DNA from: Serratia sp. Ag1
GTDB lineage: Bacteria; Pseudomonadota; Gammaproteobacteria; Enterobacterales; Enterobacteriaceae
Reading direction: 5' to 3'
NCBI RefSeq assembly: GCF_000743355.1
Contig: NZ_JQEI01000026.1
Span: 62,001 to 126,000 of the forward strand
DNA length: 64,000 nt
Below, one piece after another: positions 1 to 7,930 of this stretch; position 1 is the stretch's first letter; each line of letters opens with the position of its first letter. Below the pieces are notes generated by a model. That model did not search any database. It was given only the letters and a program-made list of their open reading frames with translations, and was not told the DNA's origin. A program made the position numbers and the translations under genes.

Positions 1-1
1 G

Positions 2-433
2 CTACAGTATTCCGATTACGACAAGATTGCGCTTGGGCAGGCGCAGTATGTGGATTTTGCGGTGAAATACGCCAACAAAGTGGCGTTTATTGACACCGAT
101 TTTGTGACCACTCAGGCGTTCTGCAAGAAATACGAAGGGCGCGAGCACCCGTTTGTGCAGGCGTTGATCGACGAGTACCGTTTCGATCTGGTGATCCTGC
201 TGGAGAACAATACGCCGTGGGTGGCTGATGGTCTGCGTAGCCTGGGGAGTTCGGTCGATCGCAAAGCGTTTCAGCGCCTGTTGGAAGAGATGCTGCGTGC
301 TAATAACATTGAATATGTACACGTAGAATCCAGCGACTATGAGGAGCGCTTCCTGCGTTGCGTTGAACTGGTCAAGCAACTGCTGGCGGCAGATGCCAGC
401 CGGTTGGTGGGCGTTTCCCCCCTGTTGCGTTGA
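2..433 (+). CDS. nadR: NadR C-terminal part (ribosylnicotinamide kinase domain), truncated by the window start
   Basis: This is the last 143 residues of the trifunctional NAD regulator NadR, open to the window edge. NadR represses NAD synthesis genes through an N-terminal helix-turn-helix, has a weak NMN adenylyltransferase centre, and phosphorylates nicotinamide riboside with its C-terminal kinase. Only the kinase domain is visible. It carries the conserved stretches VKYANKVAFIDTDFVTTQA and DLVILLENNTPWVADGLR, nearly identical to E. coli. The end differs from E. coli by a short tail after RFLRCVELVKQLL. Its position before ettA matches E. coli order. A GC-rich hairpin follows immediately and is shared with the convergent oxidoreductase gene. 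Confidence 0.95.
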   Translation, partial: LQYSDYDKIALGQAQYVDFAVKYANKVAFIDTDFVTTQAFCKKYEGREHPFVQALIDEYRFDLVILLENNTPWVADGLRSLGSSVDRKAFQRLLEEMLRANNIEYVHVESSDYEERFLRCVELVKQLLAADASRLVGVSPLLR

Positions 434-436
434 AAG

Positions 437-458
437 AAGGGCGCAGCAGGCTGCGCCC
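437..458. terminator. Hairpin between convergent nadR and oxidoreductase genes
   Basis: The arms GGGCGCAG and CTGCGCCC enclose a four-base loop, between two convergent stop codons. The flank is only moderately T-rich on the minus side (TTTC), so it is an imperfect bidirectional terminator. Confidence 0.55.
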
Positions 459-466
459 TGAAATCG

Positions 467-1468
467 TTAGTAAACAATCACCAACTTACCCTGCATATGG
501 CCTTGCAACAGCTTGGTATGAGCAGCGGCGACCGTTTCCACCGTCAGGCCATGCAGTGTTTCGCTCAGCGTGGTGGTCAGTTTCCCGGCATCCAGCAGTT
601 GCGCCATTTGCTTGAGGATTTCCCCTTGCTGGGCGATATCCGGCGTATTAAACATGCTGCGGGTAAACATAAATTCCCAATGCAGCGCGGCGCTTTTCAG
701 CTTCAGCGCGTTCTGATCCAGCGGCTGGCTGTTCTCTACGATGGTGCAGATATGGCCCAGCGGAGCGATCAACTCGCTGATGGCTGGCCAGTGGCCGTCG
801 GTATCATTCAGGCACAGAATATAATCGACGTGCTTGATGCCCTCTTTGGCCAGATTGGCTTGCAGATCGCGGTAATCCACCACCAGTTCGGCACCGCGCT
901 CGCGGCACCAGGCGGCAGACTCCGCACGTGACGCGGTGGCAATCACTTTCACTTTACTGCGCTGTGCGGCCAATGGGATCGCCAGTGAGCCCACGCCACC
1001 GGCTCCGCCGATGATCAGCAACGTTTTATCTGCTGTCGCATCCTGGATCTGCAAATGTTCAAACAGCGCTTCCCAGGCTGTGAGGGCGGTCAGCGGCATG
1101 GCGGCGGCTTCGGCCCAGTTCAGCGTGCGCGGTTTGTGCGCACTAATACGTGAGTCGATCAGTTGTTGAGTGCTGTTGCTGCCAGGGCGGGTAATATCCC
1201 CGGCATACCACACCTCATCACCCGGCTTGAACCCCGTGACGTGGCTGCCGACTGCCAGCACCACGCCGCTGGCATCCCAGCCGAGAATGCGTGGTTGCTG
1301 TAGGCCATTTTTCTGCAGGTTAGCATGGACCTTGGTATCGACCGGGTTAACGGAAACGGCTTTCACCTCCACCAGCAGATCGTACTGGCCCGGCGTGGGC
1401 TGTTCTGGCGCGATCTCGATAAAGCGGGCGGGATTTTGTGGATCGACGGCAATGGCCTTGATTGACAT
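467..1468 (-). CDS. Zinc-type alcohol dehydrogenase-like oxidoreductase (MDR superfamily, no zinc ligands)
   Basis: This 333-residue protein belongs to the medium-chain dehydrogenase/reductase superfamily and resembles the quinone oxidoreductase-like 'zinc-binding alcohol dehydrogenase' group. An N-terminal GroES-like domain contains GWDASG near residue 63. The Rossmann fold carries the NAD(P)H-binding motif GGAGGVGS at 154-161. The cysteine/histidine zinc ligands of classical alcohol dehydrogenases are not seen, so it probably reduces quinones or enones with NADPH; the substrate is unknown. The start is supported by AAGGAGC a few bases upstream. It lies downstream of ettA on the same strand, but a strong terminator separates the two, so it is probably transcribed alone. 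E. coli has no equivalent gene between nadR and ettA. Confidence 0.85.
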   Translation of the reverse strand: MSIKAIAVDPQNPARFIEIAPEQPTPGQYDLLVEVKAVSVNPVDTKVHANLQKNGLQQPRILGWDASGVVLAVGSHVTGFKPGDEVWYAGDITRPGSNSTQQLIDSRISAHKPRTLNWAEAAAMPLTALTAWEALFEHLQIQDATADKTLLIIGGAGGVGSLAIPLAAQRSKVKVIATASRAESAAWCRERGAELVVDYRDLQANLAKEGIKHVDYILCLNDTDGHWPAISELIAPLGHICTIVENSQPLDQNALKLKSAALHWEFMFTRSMFNTPDIAQQGEILKQMAQLLDAGKLTTTLSETLHGLTVETVAAAHTKLLQGHMQGKLVIVY

Positions 1469-1563
1469 GATGCTGCTCCTTCGAATGAATGCCTTTAATC
1501 TCTCCGGCGGATAATATAGTCCGGTGCGGGTTTGTTTCAGTGCAGATGATGCGTAGGGATAAG

Positions 1564-1586
1564 AAAAAGCCCGCAGAGTGCGGGCT
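1564..1586 (-). terminator. Rho-independent terminator of ettA
   Basis: Read on the minus strand, AGCCCGCA-CTC-TGCGGGCT is followed directly by TTTTTC, nine bases past the ettA stop. This is a textbook intrinsic terminator. Confidence 0.9.
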
Positions 1587-1594
1587 GAATCAGG

Positions 1595-3262
1595 TTACTT
1601 GGTGACTCTTTTGTACTTGATGCGGCGGGGTTCCAACGCTTCGGCACCCAGAGTGCGCTTTTTGTACTCTTCGTATTCGGTAAAGTTACCTTCGAAGAAT
1701 TCAATTTTGCCTTCATCCTGATAATCCAGAATGTGGGTGGCAATACGGTCAAGGAACCAGCGGTCGTGCGAGATCACCATGGCGCAGCCTGGGAATTCCA
1801 GTAAGGCGTTTTCCAGCGCGCGCAGGGTTTCGATATCCAGGTCGTTGGTCGGTTCATCGAGCAGCAGCACGTTGCCGCCAACCTGCAGCAGCTTGGCTAA
1901 GTGCAGACGGCCACGTTCACCACCGGACAGCTCACCAACGCGTTTGCCCTGATCGACACCCTTGAAGTTAAAGCGGCCAACGTAAGCACGGCTTGGCATT
2001 TCGGTGTTGCCGATGCGCATGATGTCCTGACCGCCGGAAACTTCTTCCCACACGGTTTTGGAATTATCCATGCTGTCGCGGAACTGATCGACAGACGCCA
2101 GCTTGACGGTATCACCCAGCGTGATGCTACCGGAATCAGGCTGTTCCTGACCGGACATCATGCGGAACAGGGTAGACTTACCTGCGCCGTTCGGGCCGAT
2201 AATGCCGACAATCGCGCCCTTCGGTACCGAGAAGGAGAGATCGTCGATCAACAGGCGATCGCCGTAAGATTTGCGCAGGTTGCTGACTTCCACCACTTTA
2301 TCGCCCAGGCGTGCGCCCGGTGGGATAAACAGTTCGTTGGTTTCGTTACGTTTCTGGTATTCGGTGCTGTTGAGTTCTTCAAAGCGTGCCAGACGGGCTT
2401 TACCCTTAGACTGACGGCCTTTAGCGCCTTGACGCACCCACTCCAGCTCTTTCTCAATCGACTTGCGGCGAGCGGCTTCGGCAGAAGCTTCCTGTGCCAG
2501 ACGGGCGTCTTTCTGCTCCAGCCAGGAAGAGTAGTTACCTTCCCACGGAATACCCTCGCCACGGTCCAGCTCGAGGATCCAACCCGCGACGTTGTCGAGG
2601 AAGTAACGGTCGTGGGTGATCGCCACTACGGTGCCTTCGAAGTCGTGCAGGAAGCGCTCCAGCCAGGCCACGGATTCAGCATCCAGGTGGTTGGTGGGTT
2701 CGTCCAGCAGCAGCATGTCCGGTTTTTCCAGCAGCAGGCGGCACAGCGCAACGCGGCGGCGTTCACCACCGGAAAGGTTGGCGATTTTGGCGTCCCATTC
2801 CGGCAGGCGCAGCGCATCGGCGGCGCGCTCAAGCTGGGTGTTGAGGTTGTGGCCATCGTGAGCCTGAATGATCTCTTCCAAGCGGCCCTGTTCTGCAGCC
2901 AATTTGTCGAAATCAGCCCCTTCTTCCGCGTACAGTGCATACACTTCATCAAGGCGTTTCAGAGCCCCCACCACTTCTGCCAACGCTTCTTCTACCGACT
3001 CGCGCACGGTATGTTCCAGGTTGAGCTGCGGTTCCTGTGGCAGATAGCCAATCTTGATACCCGGTTGTGGGCGCGCTTCCCCTTCGATATCGGTATCGAT
3101 GCCGGCCATAATGCGCAGCAGGGTGGATTTACCGGCGCCGTTCAGGCCCAGCACGCCAATTTTGGCCCCAGGGAAAAAACTCAGGGAGATATTTTTCAGA
3201 ATATGACGCTTCGGCGGAACCACTTTGCCGACGCGATGCATGGTATAGACGTATTGAGCCAC
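1595..3262 (-). CDS. ettA: Energy-dependent translational throttle protein EttA (ABC-F ATPase)
   Basis: EttA is a soluble ABC-F protein that binds the ribosomal E site and gates the first elongation steps according to the ATP/ADP ratio. The 555-residue protein matches the family length. Two ABC cassettes are visible. The first has Walker A GLNGAGKS at 39-46, signature LSGGE at 163-167 and DEPT at 187-190. The second has Walker A GPNGAGKS at 356-363, signature LSGGE near 445 and DEPTNDLD near 469. The charged linker at about 245-300, rich in Glu, Lys and Arg, is the P-site tRNA interaction motif between the cassettes. There are no membrane segments. E. coli has the same nadR-ettA-slt order, but here a 4.6-kb insertion separates ettA from slt. 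Confidence 0.97.
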   Translation of the reverse strand: MAQYVYTMHRVGKVVPPKRHILKNISLSFFPGAKIGVLGLNGAGKSTLLRIMAGIDTDIEGEARPQPGIKIGYLPQEPQLNLEHTVRESVEEALAEVVGALKRLDEVYALYAEEGADFDKLAAEQGRLEEIIQAHDGHNLNTQLERAADALRLPEWDAKIANLSGGERRRVALCRLLLEKPDMLLLDEPTNHLDAESVAWLERFLHDFEGTVVAITHDRYFLDNVAGWILELDRGEGIPWEGNYSSWLEQKDARLAQEASAEAARRKSIEKELEWVRQGAKGRQSKGKARLARFEELNSTEYQKRNETNELFIPPGARLGDKVVEVSNLRKSYGDRLLIDDLSFSVPKGAIVGIIGPNGAGKSTLFRMMSGQEQPDSGSITLGDTVKLASVDQFRDSMDNSKTVWEEVSGGQDIMRIGNTEMPSRAYVGRFNFKGVDQGKRVGELSGGERGRLHLAKLLQVGGNVLLLDEPTNDLDIETLRALENALLEFPGCAMVISHDRWFLDRIATHILDYQDEGKIEFFEGNFTEYEEYKKRTLGAEALEPRRIKYKRVTK

Positions 3263-3310
3263 GTTGCTCCGAGCCTCTTAGTTACTAGTGTTTATGATGT
3301 CCCACTCTTC

Positions 3311-3543
3311 TCATGGGGCATTTTTGCTTAACTTTGAATTTAACAGTGCTAGTTGGCCAGTATTGTGATCTGGTATCCAGTCGTCGTACACATTAAACAG
3401 CCTCTGCGTCGAGGTATGCCCATCTGTGTTGAAATAAACGCAGGATTAGCTCCAGCAGATAATGACCAGCACACATAAGTATGGCGAGACTGGTACGCCT
3501 TACGATGCCGTAGTTTAGCCCGTTTCAATGTTTTATCCCAGTT
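3311..3543 (-). pseudogene. Phage-type tyrosine integrase, C-terminal remnant with frameshift
   Basis: Translation gives the catalytic C-terminal region of a phage tyrosine recombinase: WDKTLKRAKLRHRKAY, then QSRHTYVCWSLSAGANP and FISTQMG. At the point where family members read MGHTS, one base is missing near 3416 (ATGGGC-AT). The frame then shifts, and the other frame continues as TSTQRLFNVYDDWIPD and ends at TGA at 3311-3313. The nucleophile tyrosine (NVYDDW) is therefore out of frame with the upstream arginine. The N-terminal two thirds are gone. It lies 48 bases upstream of the ettA start and marks an old integration event. A hairpin plus T-run near 3297-3326 overlaps its 3' end. Confidence 0.85.
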
Positions 3544-3924
3544 ATCAATGTTTGCATTTGAAGAGCAGTGACATCCAGCATCGTTTTGTGAACCTCCCAC
3601 TGATGTAATCACAGCTAAGAAAAGGGAACGGTCGCTCACATTTTTAATAGACCCCTGATTATTCTCAATGAATCTATAGACTGACTAGTCAATAGATTCA
3701 AGGGGGGGAGTTATATTAAGATTTTTCGAGGAGTATTATAGATATTAAAAATTTCTTGACATCTCTGATGTTTGCATGGGAGTAGTTAGGATTTCTACTT
3801 CATACTCCAGATATATCAAAAGTACTAGATACCAACTCACAACGATTAAATCTTATCTTGAAAACAATCTGTTTGGCTATTTGTGATAATAGGTACTATT
3901 TTTGGCCAGGAGTTTGAGTATTCT
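3544..3924. other. AT-rich intergenic stretch between integrase remnant and methyltransferase
   Basis: No credible gene is seen here. The stretch is strikingly AT-rich compared with the flanking core genes and carries the 32-base palindrome listed separately. A TTGACA at 3756-3761 has no convincing -10 partner at normal spacing. It is probably leftover DNA from the mobile element that brought the integrase. Confidence 0.5.
3669..3700. repeat. 32-base near-perfect palindrome
   Basis: TGAATCTATAGACT (3669-3682) and AGTCAATAGATTCA (3687-3700) are inverted copies with one mismatch around a four-base centre, which itself extends the dyad (GACTAGTC). No T-run follows on either strand, so it is not an obvious terminator. 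A recombination or protein-binding site of the lost element is possible. Confidence 0.75.
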
Positions 3925-4656
3925 TCATTTTTTTAAACTAACTTCAAAATAAACTTCCGGCATAAAGCATGACATTAGGTTATAGGGGCTGTAAAATATC
4001 CTTGATATATGAAAATGCTCTTTTAATGATAATTTGAGAACTCGGTAATCAAATCCCATATGGTCAAAGTGAAAATTAAAATTGGAGGTTATTTTTCCGA
4101 CAGGCCTGTTTTTGGGAGGGTTTTTTAGGGTGGCTGAAATTATGTGTGATATTTTTGTGTCGAAAGTATTTCTCCGACGCGTTAGGCGGAATAAGCCCTT
4201 GTATATGGCTGGAAAACCAATTTCAACAGGAACGCCAATTATTAATTTCCCATCATTTTTCAATATGCGTGTAATGTCTCTTAACGCCTCTATGGTTTCA
4301 TTATTAGGTAAGTGTTCAAAAACCTCCAAACAAAAGACATAATCCATGCTTGAGGATGGAATAGAGTTTACATCTTGTGTAAATGACACATTTTTTACGT
4401 TTGACAAATTTTCTTTTGCTTGTTCAATTAGCTCGGGTGACGGTTCATAACACGTTAGTAACGTGTTCCCTTCAGGGACTAGTTTCAAAAGCTCCCCATT
4501 ACCTGAACCAAAATCACAAACATGCATTATCCTTTCAGAATCAGAAGGTGTATAGCTGGATAGTGCGATAACAAGCCTTTTTCTCTGTAAAGCTCTTTTT
4601 ATTGGATTTTTATCCAAAAACGTAATGCTTGAATATGACATTATCGACTCATTCAT
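3925..4656 (-). CDS. Orphan class I SAM-dependent methyltransferase
   Basis: This protein of about 243 residues has a class I methyltransferase core. Motif I is CDFGSGNGE, the acidic loop YEPSPELIE follows it, and a motif II-like FCLEVFEHLP comes next. The C-terminal part is basic and aromatic (SNFNFHFDHMGFDYR). The substrate cannot be told from sequence; the fold is seen in small-molecule, lipid and sugar methyltransferases. The ATG at 4656 is used here, with alternatives at 4641 (ATG) and 4677 (GTG); none has a good ribosome binding site. Base composition is clearly more AT-rich than its neighbours, and it lies next to an integrase remnant, so recent acquisition is likely. Confidence 0.75.
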   Translation of the reverse strand: MNESIMSYSSITFLDKNPIKRALQRKRLVIALSSYTPSDSERIMHVCDFGSGNGELLKLVPEGNTLLTCYEPSPELIEQAKENLSNVKNVSFTQDVNSIPSSSMDYVFCLEVFEHLPNNETIEALRDITRILKNDGKLIIGVPVEIGFPAIYKGLFRLTRRRNTFDTKISHIISATLKNPPKNRPVGKITSNFNFHFDHMGFDYRVLKLSLKEHFHISRIFYSPYNLMSCFMPEVYFEVSLKK

Positions 4657-4762
4657 GAAAATCAACTTAGTCAACACACTATAAATGTCAGAGTTTTTTT
4701 TTTCAATGCCTGCATGTAATAAGGTCTATATAGCATAAAAATGGTTTTCTTTGGGAGAGGCA

Positions 4763-4794
4763 GAAAGAAAACGCCCGGCAGAGTGTGCCGGGCG
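4763..4794 (-). terminator. Terminator of the P-type ATPase gene
   Basis: On the minus strand CGCCCGGCA-CACTC-TGCCGGGCG is followed by TTTTCTTTC, just past the ATPase stop. Confidence 0.85.
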
Positions 4795-4817
4795 CTGAGT
4801 TCAAGCGGATGCAGGGA

Positions 4818-7547
4818 TTATGCTGCTGGTTTGCGGTTCGCCCGGATACGGACGATAACCCATTTCTCAACTTCCACAATCAGGAACAGCGCGATCGCAA
4901 TCAGCAGTGTGATGCCCCAGTAGAACAGCGGCAATGGTGCGGTACCGAACAGCGAGTTCATGAATGGCAGATAGATGATAGCCATCTGCAACAGCAGCAA
5001 CACGCCACTCACCAGCCACAGGCCTTTGTTCATAAACACCTGACGATTCAACGGGAAGCGATCGGCGGTGCGGCAGTTGAACATGTAAACCCATTGCGCG
5101 GTCACCAGGGTTTGCAGCAACACGGTGCGGATGAATTCGCTGCTGTAGCCGCGTGGTGCCATCCAGGCTTCCAGTATGAAGGCGCTGATAGCGATCAGAA
5201 TACCGACAAAGCCGATGCGCCAGATGGCATGCAGATCCAGCACGTTGCTGCCAGGCACGCGTGGTTTACGGTGCATCAATCCTTTCTCAGCCGGTTCATA
5301 CGCCAGGCCGAACGACAGGGTGGTTGAAGTGGCCATGTTCATCCACAGGATCTGGATCGGGGTTAACGGCAGTATCGCACCCGCCAGAATGGCGATGATG
5401 ATCAACAGACCCTGCGCCAGGTTGGTGGGGAGCACGAACAGGATGGTTTTTTTCAGGTTGTCATACACCCGGCGGCCTTCTTTCACCGCACTGGCGATGG
5501 TGGCGAAGTTATCGTCGGTCAAGACCATATCAGCGGCTTCTTTGGTGACCTCGGTGCCTTTGATCCCCATGGCGATACCGACATCAGCCTGTTTCAGTGC
5601 TGGCGCATCGTTGACCCCGTCGCCGGTCATGCCGACCACTTCACCCCGGTTCTGCAACGCTTTCACCAGGCGCAGTTTGTGTTCCGGGCTGGTGCGGGCA
5701 AAGATATCGTAGTGCGCTGCGGCTTCTGCCAGCGCTTTATCATCCATATGCTCCAACTGGTTACCGGTGATGGAGTCCTGGCTGTTGCCAATACCGAGCA
5801 TGGCACCGATAGCCATGGCGGTGGTCTGGTGATCGCCTGTGATCATCTTCACGCGGATACCGGCCTGCTGGCATTCTGCGATCGCTGCAATCGCTTCAGG
5901 ACGAGGTGGATCCATCACCCCGGCGATACCGATAAACACCATCTGCTGGCGGATATCGTCATGACCCAGTTCCACCGCGTCATCTGGCGCGGTTTTGCTG
6001 GCGGCAGCCACCATACGCAAGCCTTGTTCGGCAAAGCGTGACATCTCCTGTTCCCAGTAGTCGCGGCGGAACGGTTTGATGCCGGATTCGGTCAGTTCCA
6101 ACTCGCACAGCGAGAACAACACATCGGGGGCACCGGTGAGGAACACCTGATTTTTACCCGCCACCTGGCTGCGCACTGCCATGTATTTATAGCTGGAATC
6201 GAACGGGATCTTCGCCAGTTGGCGGGCTTCGCCGATCGCCAACTCGGCTTTCATCGCCAACACTTTCAACGCACCTTCGGTCGGGCTGCCGGTGATGATC
6301 CAGCGGCCACTGTCGTCCTGTTTCACCTGGCTGTCGTTACACAGAGTAATGGCGGTGATGAACTGGGCCAGCGTAGGGATATCCTGTACCCGCGCCTGTT
6401 TGTTGCTGTCGGCGAAGAAAATGCCGCCGGTGGGTTGATAACTTTCGCCTTCTACGCGGAAGGCGTGGTCGGCCATGATGACGTTTTTCGCCGTCATTTC
6501 GTTCATGGTCAGGGTGCCGGTTTTGTCGGAACAGATCACCGTCATTGAGCCAAGGGTTTCTACCGTTGGCAGTTTGCGGATGATCGCACGGTTGCGCGCC
6601 ATCGCCTGCACGCCCAGCGACAGAATGATCGAAATGATCGCGGGCAGACCCTCTGGCACCGAGGCCACTGCCAGGCTGATTAACGCCAGCAGTAATTCCC
6701 CGATCGGCATATCGCGCAGCGTTAAGGCAAACAGCCCCAACAGCACCATCATCACCAGAATCAGGATAAAGATCCCTTTGCCCAGACGATCCATTTGTTG
6801 CAGCAATGGGGTGCGCTGGGTTTCAACGGTGGAAATCATCTCGCTGATATGGCCGAGTTCGGTGTGGCCACCCGTGGCGATGACCACGCCTTTGGCGTTC
6901 CCGGCGCTGATGGTGGTGCCGGAAAACAGCAGGTTGGTACGATCGCCAATCATGACTTCTTCAGCGATTGCATCGGTTTGTTTGGAGACCACGGTTGATT
7001 CACCGGTCAGGATCGCTTCTTCCACCTGCAGGTTGTGCGATTCCAACAGGCGCAGGTCTGCTGGGATTCTGTCCCCAGGGCGCAGCAACACGATATCGCC
7101 GGGTACCAGGTCTTCAGCATTCACCGTATGATTAATCCCGTCACGTACCACAAGCGCCTGGCTGGAAAGCATGTTCTGAATGCCTTTCAGTGATTTCTCG
7201 GCGCTGTTTTCCTGTACGAAACCGATCAGAGCATTGATGACAGCAACGCCCAGAATAACTACGGTATCGATCCAGTGGCCCATCACTGCCTTAAGAAACG
7301 CCGCAGCCAGCAGGATATAAATCAGCACATCTTTGAAGTGGGCAATAAAGCGCATAAAGGCGCTTTTCCCGGCTTTTTCAGGCAGCGCGTTGGGGCCGAA
7401 TTTTGCCAGGCGCGCTGTGGCCTCTTGCTCACTCAGGCCTTCGGGCTGGCTGTCTAAATGCTGAAGAGTCTCTTTGATATCATACTGATACCATGCTTTC
7501 TCCGGTGTAATGGGAGCATGGTGCTCATGGGGGGTATGTGTTGACAT
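4818..7547 (-). CDS. P2-type cation-transporting ATPase
   Basis: This 909-residue P-type ATPase is an inner-membrane primary cation pump. Seen in order: TGES at 181-184 (actuator domain), PEGLP at 298-302 (M4 ion site), phosphorylation motif DKTGTLT with Asp341, and the hinge motif GDGVNDAP at 642-649. The Lys-Leu rich IRKLPTVETLGS before the phosphorylation site and LAYEPAEKGLM after M6 place it with P2 pumps (Ca2+, Na+/K+ type), not with MgtA-type P3 pumps. M6 reads WMNMATSTTLSFG, so the two acidic positions that coordinate cations in Na,K-ATPase are Asn737 and Ser741. The transported ion is therefore uncertain. E. coli has nothing comparable at this locus. A 380-base leader precedes it, shared with divergent slt. 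Confidence 0.9.
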   Translation of the reverse strand: MSTHTPHEHHAPITPEKAWYQYDIKETLQHLDSQPEGLSEQEATARLAKFGPNALPEKAGKSAFMRFIAHFKDVLIYILLAAAFLKAVMGHWIDTVVILGVAVINALIGFVQENSAEKSLKGIQNMLSSQALVVRDGINHTVNAEDLVPGDIVLLRPGDRIPADLRLLESHNLQVEEAILTGESTVVSKQTDAIAEEVMIGDRTNLLFSGTTISAGNAKGVVIATGGHTELGHISEMISTVETQRTPLLQQMDRLGKGIFILILVMMVLLGLFALTLRDMPIGELLLALISLAVASVPEGLPAIISIILSLGVQAMARNRAIIRKLPTVETLGSMTVICSDKTGTLTMNEMTAKNVIMADHAFRVEGESYQPTGGIFFADSNKQARVQDIPTLAQFITAITLCNDSQVKQDDSGRWIITGSPTEGALKVLAMKAELAIGEARQLAKIPFDSSYKYMAVRSQVAGKNQVFLTGAPDVLFSLCELELTESGIKPFRRDYWEQEMSRFAEQGLRMVAAASKTAPDDAVELGHDDIRQQMVFIGIAGVMDPPRPEAIAAIAECQQAGIRVKMITGDHQTTAMAIGAMLGIGNSQDSITGNQLEHMDDKALAEAAAHYDIFARTSPEHKLRLVKALQNRGEVVGMTGDGVNDAPALKQADVGIAMGIKGTEVTKEAADMVLTDDNFATIASAVKEGRRVYDNLKKTILFVLPTNLAQGLLIIIAILAGAILPLTPIQILWMNMATSTTLSFGLAYEPAEKGLMHRKPRVPGSNVLDLHAIWRIGFVGILIAISAFILEAWMAPRGYSSEFIRTVLLQTLVTAQWVYMFNCRTADRFPLNRQVFMNKGLWLVSGVLLLLQMAIIYLPFMNSLFGTAPLPLFYWGITLLIAIALFLIVEVEKWVIVRIRANRKPAA

Positions 7548-7930
7548 TTAACGCATCTCCTAAACGTAAATTGAATCTGTATTCCCACTGGCGTTGGCAG
7601 CCCTTTTGCCGGGTTTGATATCCCTTGCTTTGTTGTTATGCAGGTGTGGATGTTGATGATTTTCAATATCTCTGTGGGTAAGTTATTGGCCGCAGCTTAA
7701 GAAAACTATAGAACACCACACATTTTGTGTGATGAAAAAAGTGCAGATAATCAGGTGAGTTATCAACATTATCAGGGGGAGCGCGACTGCTGCATAATGC
7801 ACCCCCCTGAAGCAGTAAACTTCTTATACTGTAATGAATGGATAGGCGTTTCTGCTGTCTATGATAGATATCAAGTGCTGCCGTGGTGCAGAGCTTCTTG
7901 GCAAGACAACCCAGTAAGGAAAGAGTAAGT
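7548..7930. other. Divergent regulatory region between the P-type ATPase gene and slt
   Basis: No gene is supported. It must carry promoters for both divergent genes. A small CACAC-ATTTT-GTGTG dyad near 7720 and a GGGGGAG...CACCCCCC pairing near 7780-7807 are the only notable structures. No riboswitch or leader peptide typical of mgtA was recognised. Confidence 0.4.

Noticed and set aside
1901-3331. 476-codon open frame on the plus strand opposite ettA
   Set aside because: It is the antisense shadow of a highly conserved gene; its product is low-complexity, has no recognisable motif and no ribosome binding site.
7548-7930. Mg2+-sensing leader or leader peptide like mgtA before the P-type ATPase
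   Set aside because: The ATPase is of P2, not MgtA, type, and no proline-rich leader peptide or paired stem switch was found.
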